5,406 nucleotides of DNA from an uncultured Oscillospiraceae bacterium (lineage in GTDB: Bacteria; Bacillota; Clostridia; Oscillospirales; Acutalibacteraceae). The stretch covers positions 1 to 5,406 of the forward strand of contig URDW01000134.1 of NCBI GenBank assembly GCA_900546735.1, written 5' to 3'. The notes under the pieces were generated by a model that was given only the letters and a program-made list of their open reading frames with translations, searched no databases and was not told the origin of the DNA. Within the stretch, counting starts at the first letter, position 1. The number at the start of each line of letters is the position of its first letter. The translations under genes were made by a program, and so were the position numbers. Positions 1 through 5,406 of this stretch are shown here, piece after piece.

Positions 1-32
1 GTCGGCAGCGTCAGATGTGTATAAAGAGACAG
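1..32 (+). other. Nextera/Tn5 read-1 adapter (artificial sequence)
   Basis: This is the Nextera transposon read-1 adapter lacking its first two bases, running through the 19-base Tn5 mosaic end that finishes in GAGACAG. It is library sequence, not genome. The mosaic end carries one extra A (ATAAAGAGACAG instead of ATAAGAGACAG, around 23-25). That is either an indel in the read or consensus, or an oligo synthesis error. Genomic sequence begins at 33. The mannosidase reading frame happens to stay open through the adapter, so its apparent extension to base 1 is false. Confidence 0.97.
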
Positions 33-2433
33 GCAGCTTTTCCGCCAGCAGTTCGTCTGAAACCTGCGCATCCAGTGAAACGGTCTTGGACTCGCCGGCT
101 GACAAATCAAAATAATTATCGGAAAACGGCGCAGAAACACCGTCGGCCTGCAGGCACACATAGCGGGCGTAATGCTTGGCCGTCACGGTAACTTCCCTGC
201 CCTTTACCGTCACCTGCAGCTGCGGGTCACAGAAAGTACAGGCATTTTCCTTGCGCAGCAGGCAGCGCCGCTCGGAAACCAGCGCGCCGCTCTGGTCGTA
301 AAGCCGCGCAACAAACGCCGCGCGCCCGGCCTGATCGGCAGAAAGATCCGCTTTAAAATCCAAACGGTCAAAGCAGCCTGTTTCCATAGGCGCAAGGTGC
401 ACACCGCGTGAACCACGGCGCAGTACACTGCCGTCAAACATTTCCAGCTGCCATCTATACTCCCCGTCAAACGGGGCAAGCGTTTCGTTCATCAGGTATA
501 CCGGCACATTCGTCTTATTATTTTCCAGGCTTAACGAAACGGGCGCATTGAATTTGCGCGCAGCATAAAGCAGGGGCTTGTAGTTGCCGTCGAAGTCCAT
601 GCTTGCCCAGGAGGAGCCGCACCAGCAATCATCAAACTGCCAGTACATGGAGCCGTTGCAGCGGCCGCGGTTGCGGCGCCAGTGCTCGGTCGCGTCGCGG
701 ATACACTCCATCTGTGTGATCTGTGTAAGATAGACCAGATCGGCAAACTTTTTGGGCTGCCAGAACAACTTGTTGACGTAGTAGAGCATGCGCATATCGC
801 CGTCGGCCGATTTTTGGTGTGCGTTCAGCTCATCGGAACCGAGGTACTGCTGTTCTTTGGAAATAACACGGTCCAAGCAGGACATGGACGGATAGGACTC
901 GAGCCCAAATTCACTGCAAAAGCGGGTGTAGCGTTTTCTGTAAAAATCCAGATCACGCATACCGTGCCAAACATTCCACAAATGTGTGTCGCCGAAGCTG
1001 TCGCTGTTGACGTTTTTCATATATGTGCCGGAGCTTGGCGTACAGGCCCAGTAAGGCGTCACATCATCAAAGCGGCGCAGCCAGGCCGGCAGTGTTTCAT
1101 AGAAGAACTGCTTTGTCTGCTGGATCGCAGCCTTATCATAGGCCCAGGCAAGCGACATGGACTCGATCTCATTATTGCCGCACCAAAGCGCCAGGCAGGC
1201 ATGGCTGCGCAGACGCTTGACATTATATTCGACCTCACCGGCCACGTTCTCCAAAAAACCGGGCATCTCAAACGGATAAGCCGCACAGGCGAATGTGAAA
1301 TCCTGCCACACCAGAAGACCCAGTTCGTCGCACAAATCATAAAACAGGTCGCTTTCATACCAGCCGCCGCCCCAGACACGCACGATATTCATGTTGGCGT
1401 TTTTCATAGCTTCCAGGCGGTAACGCAGCTTTTCCGGCGTTAAGCGCGGCAGGAAAATATCGGCCGGGATCCAGTTGGAACCGCGGCAGAAAATTTTGAC
1501 ACCGTTGACCACGAAGCAGAAATTTTCACCGTATGCATCTGGCGAAGTGTCCAGTTCGATCGTACGCAGGCCGATTCGCTTACACACCGAATCCGCCTCG
1601 CAGTCGTTTTGAAGCAGATGCACCTGCAGCGTATAAAGCGGCTGTTCGCCCAGCGTGTTGCACCACCAAAGCTGCGGCTGCGACACGCAAAGCGTGCATG
1701 AACCAGTGGCCGCACTGCTTTGCACAGAGGCGACCTTTTCGCCCTGCGGATCAAAAAGCTCTGCCTGCAGGGCAAGTTCCGCGCCGGACGCATTGTTTAC
1801 GGCGACCGCCACCTGCAGCTGCACGCCGTTTTCAGAACGGGTCTGGCGGATCTGCACGTCGTCGATCGACGCTGTTTCATAAGCAGCCAGATAGATGTCC
1901 TTTTCTATACCGGCCGGCGGGAGGACGGGGCCGAAATCCCACCCGAAATGACAGCCGGGTTTGCGGATATACGGGCTGCCCGAAATACCGTTTGCGTTGT
2001 TCGGCAGTGGGCGTGCCTTTTTGCCCGCCTCAATATAGGGCATAAACGACCGGAATGTAACTTGCAGCATATTGCTGCCGGCAACAAGCCGTTCTTTTAC
2101 ATCCCATTCGTAAGCGCGGTATGCATTTTCAGAAGTGCCGACTTGTTGGCCGTTCAGTTCCACTATAGCATATGTATCCAAACAGTCGGCGTGAAGCAGG
2201 ATGCGCGGATGCTGCAAAAAAGCGTCATCCACCGAAAAGGTACAGCGGTACACCCAATCCGTCTCATAAACCCAGGAGAGCTTTTCAGCGTTTTTTCCAA
2301 CAAACGGGTCGTCGATCACGCCGTTTGCCATAAGGTCAAGATAATTGCAGCCCGGCACAATAGCGGGCATCCACGCTGTTTCCTTCTCCGCGCGAAATAC
2401 CCAGTTTTGATTTAACAAAATTTTATCTTTCAT
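33..2433 (-). CDS. Beta-mannosidase, glycoside hydrolase family 2 (3' end missing)
   Basis: Probable exo-acting beta-mannosidase (EC 3.2.1.25) that releases mannose from the non-reducing end of beta-mannosides. There is no signal peptide (it starts MKDKILLNQNWVFRAE), so it should act on imported oligosaccharides in the cytoplasm. About 800 codons are open without a stop. Domain order, with rough limits: N-terminal jelly roll 1-185 with the family signatures VPGCNYLDLM and IDDPFVGKNAEKLSWVYETDW; Ig-like domain 186-285; TIM barrel 286-625; C-terminal Ig-like region to the break. Barrel motifs are GSNWIPAD (W321), RVWGGGWYES (W354), CGNNE (general acid/base E422), CSEFG (nucleophile E508) and YWQFDDCW (W598). 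The jelly-roll loop reads GWDFGP (D166, F167) where the family usually has GWDWGP. The ATG at 2433 follows AGAGGGGA by seven bases. Family members are usually about 820-860 residues, so only a few dozen residues are lost. It is divergent from an araC-type gene, its likely regulator. Retaining GH2 catalysis is near certain; mannosidase specificity is inferred from motifs. Confidence 0.93.
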
Positions 2434-2440
2434 AAAAAAA

Positions 2441-2448
2441 TCCCCTCT
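2441..2448 (-). promoter_or_regulatory. Ribosome binding site of the beta-mannosidase
   Basis: Reads AGAGGGGA on the minus strand, seven bases before the ATG at 2433, and fixes that start. The same octamer precedes the EEP hydrolase gene (4427-4434), which supports both start choices. Confidence 0.85.
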
Positions 2449-2475
2449 AGAACATTTTTATCATTCCGGCAGATT

Positions 2476-2503
2476 TGCTGCCGCAAAGCGCTGTGCCGCA
2501 GCA
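2476..2503. repeat. 28-bp near-perfect palindrome, candidate operator or leader hairpin
   Basis: The arms are TGCTGCcGCAaAGC and GCTgTGCcGCAGCA, with 12 of 14 positions pairing and no central loop. It lies 43 bases upstream of the mannosidase ATG, immediately downstream of the candidate mannosidase -10 box, so it would cover about +1 to +28 of the transcript. That is a typical repressor-operator position, and in RNA it could form a strong stem. The core AAAGCGCT resembles the centre of LacI/CcpA-type operators, but the outer bases do not match the cre consensus. No T-run follows on either strand, so it is not an intrinsic terminator. Confidence 0.7.
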
Positions 2504-2510
2504 CATTTAC

Positions 2511-2540
2511 ATAATACAAAATAACACAGTGCGGCGCGAA
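2511..2540 (-). promoter_or_regulatory. Candidate promoter of the beta-mannosidase (weak -35)
   Basis: On the minus strand a -10-like TATTAT lies at 2516-2511, which would start transcription near 2504 and give a leader of about 70 bases. At a 17-18 base spacing the -35 position reads TCGCGC or TTCGCG, a poor match to TTGACA. A good -10 with a bad -35 is what an activator-dependent promoter looks like, which fits an adjacent AraC-family gene. The assignment is by eye only. Confidence 0.4.
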
Positions 2541-2541
2541 A

Positions 2542-2558
2542 AACAAGATGTTCTTGTT
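2542..2558. repeat. 17-bp inverted repeat AACAAGA-tgt-TCTTGTT, candidate operator
   Basis: Perfect seven-base arms around a three-base spacer. Its right arm overlaps the first two bases of the araC-type gene's -35 hexamer (2557-2562). Seen from the mannosidase side, its centre lies near -46 relative to the inferred start at 2504. One site here could therefore activate the mannosidase promoter and repress the regulator's own promoter. AraC proteins often prefer direct repeats, so binding by this regulator is an inference. Confidence 0.6.
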
Positions 2559-2585
2559 GATTTTCTGCGCGCGCGGTTTTATAAT
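2557..2585 (+). promoter_or_regulatory. Sigma70/SigA promoter of the AraC-family gene
   Basis: TTGATT at 2557-2562 and a consensus TATAAT at 2580-2585 are separated by exactly 17 bases. Transcription would start near 2592, giving a leader of about 60 bases that is very A+T rich before the ATG at 2654. It is the best promoter match in the window. The -35 is overlapped by the inverted repeat at 2542-2558, suggesting autoregulation. Confidence 0.75.
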
Positions 2586-2653
2586 AACAATAATAATAGC
2601 CGTTATAGTATTTTTTATACATTTTATGTCACATCATTTGAAAGAGATGCACC

Positions 2654-3493
2654 ATGGAAAAAGATACCGTCCGCCTTACAAAAAGGCATCAGCCGTTTTC
2701 TGCCGATCTGATCGAGATCAACAGCTGTAAAATGAAAAAGGAAAGCACCGAACTGGCACAGCCGCCCGGTATGACTGCCGGCGAATACACACTTTTCAGA
2801 AGCCTCAGCGGCAACGGCAGTCTGCTTCTGGACGGCAAAACATTTGTTTTGCGCGCAGGTGACACGGTCTTGCTGAAGACGCAACAGCTCAAAAGCTGCT
2901 ATACCGGGACGAACTGGGAATTTGTACAATTCCGGTTTCTGCCTTTTGGCGAGATCCCGCTGTTTCAGGAAAAAGAAATTTATAACATTGCGCCAAACCA
3001 CGACGAAAAGCTGTACCTGGAAAGCATGTTTTACCAGAAATACAGTAAATACAACTATATCAGCGCCACGTTCTGCGTGCTGGTGCACAAGCTGGCAAAC
3101 ACCTACCGGACAAACAAAAAGCAGTATGCGCAGCCGGATGAAAAAGCCATTCGGTTTGCCGTAGCCTACATCACCGAACACCTGAACGAAAGCATCAGCA
3201 TTCGGGAGCTGGCAGAAAAGCTGCACCTTTCCGAACGCCATTTTCGCCAGAGCTTTCGCAAAGAAACCGGCAAGTCGCCAAAAGGCTACCAGCAGGACGC
3301 GCGCCTGAGCAAATGCGCCTACCTGCTGACGACCACAACAGACCCCATTCAAGAGATTTCAGACGATCTGGGGTACTACTCCCCCTATCAGCTCAGCCGT
3401 GATTTAAAAAGAAATTCGGCGTTTCCCCATCTGAATACCGCCACCGTACCAATGGGCATTCAGGCGATTTCTGACAGCTGCACATCTACATAG
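2654..3493 (+). CDS. AraC-family transcriptional regulator, C-terminus frameshifted
   Basis: DNA-binding regulator, presumably of the divergent beta-mannosidase. As read it has 279 residues. Residues about 15-110 resemble the AraC-type cupin sensor domain (LSGNGSLLLDGK, LRAGD, NWEFVQFRF). The first helix-turn-helix is about 180-210 (ISIRELAEKLHLSERHFRQSF) and the second about 231-250 (IQEISDDLGYYSPYQLSRD). The family then normally continues as FKKxFGxSPxxYR. Here the frame instead yields LKRNSAFPHLNTATV up to a stop at 3491-3493. In the -1 frame from 3409 the expected KKFGVSPSEYRHR is intact and stops at 3472-3474, giving a protein of about 273 residues. The break lies at the TTTAAAAA run 3403-3410. 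Explanations are a lost base in the read, a real mutation, or -1 slippage. The start at 2654 has a modest AAAGAG site at 2641-2646. The corrected end overlaps the converging EEP gene by 15 bases. Family is certain; the effector is unknown. Confidence 0.92.
   Translation: MEKDTVRLTKRHQPFSADLIEINSCKMKKESTELAQPPGMTAGEYTLFRSLSGNGSLLLDGKTFVLRAGDTVLLKTQQLKSCYTGTNWEFVQFRFLPFGEIPLFQEKEIYNIAPNHDEKLYLESMFYQKYSKYNYISATFCVLVHKLANTYRTNKKQYAQPDEKAIRFAVAYITEHLNESISIRELAEKLHLSERHFRQSFRKETGKSPKGYQQDARLSKCAYLLTTTTDPIQEISDDLGYYSPYQLSRDLKRNSAFPHLNTATVPMGIQAISDSCTST
3403..3410 (+). other. Frame break in the araC-type gene at TTTAAAAA
   Basis: In the zero frame the codons are GAT TTA AAA AGA. Adding one T or A restores SRD(F/L)KKKFGVSPSEYR, the standard AraC ending. 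The seven bases 3403-3409 are T TTA AAA in the zero frame, which is the X XXY YYZ form of a -1 slippery heptamer, and -1 is the direction needed. A homopolymer deletion is the simpler explanation, particularly as the adapter at 1-32 also carries a one-base homopolymer error. Confidence 0.85.
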
Positions 3494-4419
3494 ATCGGAT
3501 AATGGTCCGACATATTTTGAAGCGAACGGTCAGACAGAAGTTCATATTTCAGCACATTCACGCTGCCCGACTCGCCGGCATAAAACACATGGTCGTACGT
3601 CGGCTTTGAAAGCGGTTCGGCGCTGCCGCCGACGGACTGCTTTGCCACATATTTTGTGTCGGTCATCTGCTCGCACAAATAGGTGTATACCGACGGGGCG
3701 TCCACTTCACGCGTATGCGCAGAAGGTTCTTTCGCATTGAAATCGCCGGTCGCAAAAACGGGACAGGCATACGTCTGCTGCAAATCTTTTACCAGCTGCA
3801 CCATTTCTTTTGCTTCCGACTGCATGACCGGCAGCTCAGCCTGCACCATATCATCGTGCAAAAGGTCCAGATGCGTAGTCGTGACCACAAAGCGTTCACC
3901 GGTCTGCTTCGTTTCAAACAGTCCCCAGACCACACGGCGCAGCCTCGGGTTCGTTGCCTGTGTGTAGACCTGCTGCCCGCGCTCGACCAGCGTCAGCGTC
4001 TGCGCATTATAAACGAGTGCCGTCATCCGCACAAAAACACCGCTGCTGACCGGGTAAAGCATTTTATACCCGTCCGGCAGATTTTGGCGCAGCAGGCAGT
4101 ACCATGCGTCGCTCATCTCCTGAATGCCGATGACATCCGGGCGGTATGTATCCACCACAGATGTATACATTTTTGCTCTTGGTTTTGCAGGCGTTCCGCC
4201 CCAGCTCTCATAATCGACCAGCAAGTTGGAAGACATGATGCGCACATCCGCGCCCTGCGCCTTTTCCGGCTGTGCCGCATCCAGCACAGCTGCAGCATCT
4301 GCCGGCAGTTCTTCACCGGACAGGCTGCCGCGGATCAAATAAGTAAAAAAACCGCCTGCCGATGCAGCCACCGCCATGCCAAGGAGCACGGAAAGAGCGA
4401 TTTTGACTTTCTTTTTCAT
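3460..4419 (-). CDS. Membrane-anchored endonuclease/exonuclease/phosphatase (EEP) family hydrolase
   Basis: Metal-dependent phosphoesterase of the DNase I / sphingomyelinase / inositol-phosphatase superfamily, 319 residues from the preferred start. A KKK-led hydrophobic segment (about 2-30, ALSVLLGMAVAASAGGFFTYLI) has no clear cleavage site, so it is probably a signal anchor placing the enzyme outside the membrane. All superfamily motifs are present, numbered from this start: SSN (N65), IGIQEM (metal ligand E101), TTTHLDL (H183), GDFNA (D226, N228), YDHVF (D276) and SDHYPIY (D305, H306). It should be active, but the motifs do not separate nuclease from lipid or sugar phosphodiesterase activity. 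An ATG at 4437 would add MRGEIW, but the AGAGGGGA site lies within that extension and sits correctly for the ATG at 4419. The corA-like gene ends 56 bases upstream on the same strand with no terminator seen, so co-transcription is likely. Its 3' end overlaps the converging AraC-family gene. Confidence 0.9.
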   Translation of the reverse strand: MKKKVKIALSVLLGMAVAASAGGFFTYLIRGSLSGEELPADAAAVLDAAQPEKAQGADVRIMSSNLLVDYESWGGTPAKPRAKMYTSVVDTYRPDVIGIQEMSDAWYCLLRQNLPDGYKMLYPVSSGVFVRMTALVYNAQTLTLVERGQQVYTQATNPRLRRVVWGLFETKQTGERFVVTTTHLDLLHDDMVQAELPVMQSEAKEMVQLVKDLQQTYACPVFATGDFNAKEPSAHTREVDAPSVYTYLCEQMTDTKYVAKQSVGGSAEPLSKPTYDHVFYAGESGSVNVLKYELLSDRSLQNMSDHYPIYVDVQLSEIA

Positions 4420-4426
4420 CCATATT

Positions 4427-4434
4427 TCCCCTCT
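4427..4434 (-). promoter_or_regulatory. Ribosome binding site that decides the EEP hydrolase start
   Basis: AGAGGGGA on the minus strand, ending seven bases before the ATG at 4419. The alternative in-frame ATG at 4437 lies upstream of this site and has no comparable site of its own, so the shorter protein beginning MKKKVKI is preferred. Confidence 0.8.
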
Positions 4435-4475
4435 CATTTATAAAAAATGAATTTTGCATGCAACATGTAGTAAGG

Positions 4476-5359
4476 TTACAGCCACTTTTTACGCTTAAAC
4501 ACCAGTGTAAGGATCAGAACGATCACGGCCGACACCGTAACACAGGCCAGGTAACCGTATTTCCAGTGCAGTTCCGGCATATTTTCAAAATTCATACCGT
4601 ACCAGCCCACGATCACATTCAGCGGCAGAAAAATGCCGGTCAAAACGGTAAACAGCCGTGTCAGGTCGCTTGTTTTCTGATCGAGAGCTGACTTGTATAC
4701 CTCACCAAGCTGGATCAGTGAATCATTCAGAAGTTTGACCTTGTCGCGCAGCCGGTCTGCTTTGTCTGTGAAAATTTTAAAATAGCGCAGATCCGCCTGC
4801 GGGAACAGTGCATTTTCATTTTCCTGCAGCGTTTCGCCCACGTCGATCAGCTGGGCATAGTAATTGCGCAAAACCAGCATTTCTTTTTTCATGCGGTGCA
4901 GATCGAGGTTGAAATTTTTACCGGCGCGCTCTTTTAATACATATTCCTCCAGCTTGCTGATCTGCATCTCCATATCCGAAAGTTCGTCGGAATGGCCATC
5001 GATCAAACTGTTCAAAAAGGAATAGATCAGCTTTTCCAGGGTAATATTGGGCGCCTGAAAGTGTTCGAGCGCCTGCTTGTACTTTTCTTTCGTACTGTTG
5101 TCCTCATCAAACACATCTACGACCAGCATAAAATTTTTGCGGATGTAAAGTGCAATGCAGTCCGATGCACCGACGGTGGACACCTCCTGTTTAATGCGCA
5201 TGGCGATATAAGTATAGTCGTCATACACCTCTACTTTGGTGCGGAAATATTTTTTTTCAATACAGCCGACGTCAATGCTGGATTTCGGGAATTTCAGCCG
5301 GGCAAACACATCCTCCAGCTGTTCCGATTTAATATAACCCGTGCAGATGCAGTCCGGAT
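4476..5359 (-). CDS. CorA-like divalent cation (Mg2+/Co2+) transporter, 5' end missing
   Basis: Inner-membrane ion channel/transporter of the CorA (MIT) superfamily, which works as a pentamer. A total of 293 residues are visible; the frame continues upstream past the GTG at 5307-5309 (DCICTGYIKSEQLEDVFARL) into the fragment end, so that GTG is internal and the true start is lost. Family length is about 310-320 residues, so little is missing. In order: an N-terminal cytoplasmic alpha/beta domain (KVEVYDDYTYIAMRI, CIALYIRKNFMLVVD), a long helical coiled-coil region, then two C-terminal membrane helices. The first (LTRLFTVLTGIFLPLNVIVGWY) ends in the signature GMN at 4590-4598; the second (YGYLACVTVSAVIVLILTLVF) ends in the basic tail KRKKWL. 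The loop after GMN reads FENMPELHWKYGY, as in Firmicute CorA-like proteins, where the usual MPE motif is kept. The metal specificity cannot be told from sequence. It precedes the EEP hydrolase gene by 56 bases on the same strand. Confidence 0.93.
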
Positions 5360-5406
5360 CTGTCTCTTATACACATCTCCGAGCCCACGAGACACTGAGC
5401 GATCTC
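5360..5406 (+). other. Nextera/Tn5 read-2 adapter plus i7 index (artificial sequence)
   Basis: The Tn5 mosaic end in reverse orientation (5360-5378, CTGTCTCTTATACACATCT) is followed by CCGAGCCCACGAGAC (5379-5393), an 8-base index ACTGAGCG (5394-5401) and ATCTC, the start of the flow-cell primer (5402-5406). Together with the left adapter this shows that the record is one tagmented molecule read end to end, with genome ending at 5359. Any frame running through here, including the corA-like one, is artificial beyond 5359. Confidence 0.98.

Noticed and set aside
682..1443. Plus-strand 253-codon open frame within the mannosidase region
   Set aside because: It lies antisense to the GH2 gene, whose catalytic motifs WGGGW, NNE and SEFG occupy the same bases. 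The predicted protein has no recognisable domain.
1720..2415. Plus-strand 231-codon open frame antisense to the mannosidase N-terminus
   Set aside because: Shadow of the GH2 jelly-roll coding sequence, with no family resemblance or good ribosome binding site.
2580..2620. A+T-rich ATAATAAC...GTTATAGTAT partial inverted repeat in the regulator leader
   Set aside because: The match is imperfect and expected by chance in such A+T-rich sequence; no functional claim is justified.
2624..3352. Minus-strand 242-codon open frame opposite the AraC-family gene
   Set aside because: The plus strand encodes clear AraC helix-turn-helix motifs over the same bases; the minus product is composition-driven.
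3715..4443. Plus-strand 242-codon open frame opposite the EEP hydrolase
   Set aside because: All EEP catalytic motifs are on the minus strand; the plus product is rich in His, Arg and Cys without a domain, typical of an antisense shadow.
4452..4465. TTGCATGCAA palindrome between the corA-like and EEP genes as a terminator
   Set aside because: The stem is short and A+T rich, has no proper loop and is not followed directly by a run of T, so it does not support termination.
4435..4468. TTGCAT and TATAAA on the minus strand as a promoter for the EEP hydrolase
   Set aside because: The spacing is only about 15 bases, and the start of transcription would fall inside the ribosome binding site, leaving no usable leader.

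Overview
The window is one tagmented DNA molecule with sequencing adapter still attached at both ends. Positions 1-32 are a Nextera/Tn5 read-1 adapter, with one extra A in the mosaic end. Positions 5360-5406 are the read-2 adapter followed by an 8-base index. The biological insert is therefore about 33-5359, and both outer genes are cut by the fragment ends. The source looks like a gut-type Firmicute, probably of class Clostridia. This rests on roughly balanced base composition, identical AGAGGGGA ribosome binding sites, a cytoplasmic GH2 beta-mannosidase paired with an AraC regulator, and a CorA-like protein ending in a short KRKKWL tail. It is an inference from style, not a species identification.

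Layout. From 2433 leftwards (minus strand) runs a large GH2 beta-mannosidase, about 800 codons, open through the left adapter and so missing its stop codon. A 220-base divergent intergenic region (2434-2653) separates it from an AraC-family regulator on the plus strand. The intergenic region holds a strong sigma70-type promoter for the regulator, a weaker candidate promoter for the mannosidase, and two distinct inverted repeats placed where operators would be expected. The regulator reads normally until the end of its second helix-turn-helix. There a one-base frame change at a TTTAAAAA run replaces the canonical AraC C-terminus, which is still present in the -1 frame. Converging on it is a minus-strand, membrane-anchored endonuclease/exonuclease/phosphatase (EEP) family hydrolase. 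Upstream of that, 56 bases away on the same strand, is a CorA-like divalent cation transporter lacking its extreme N-terminus.

How it fits together. The mannosidase and AraC gene form a classic divergent sugar-utilisation pair. The regulator probably senses a mannoside-derived signal and controls the glycosidase, which trims beta-mannosyl residues from imported oligosaccharides in the cytoplasm. The EEP hydrolase and CorA may be co-transcribed but have no evident link to mannoside metabolism. No mobile element, CRISPR array, RNA gene or convincing terminator was seen. I found no clear new multi-gene system. The points most worth a second look are the AraC frame break, which sits exactly on a canonical -1 slippery heptamer but may be a sequencing indel, and the two-palindrome control region.
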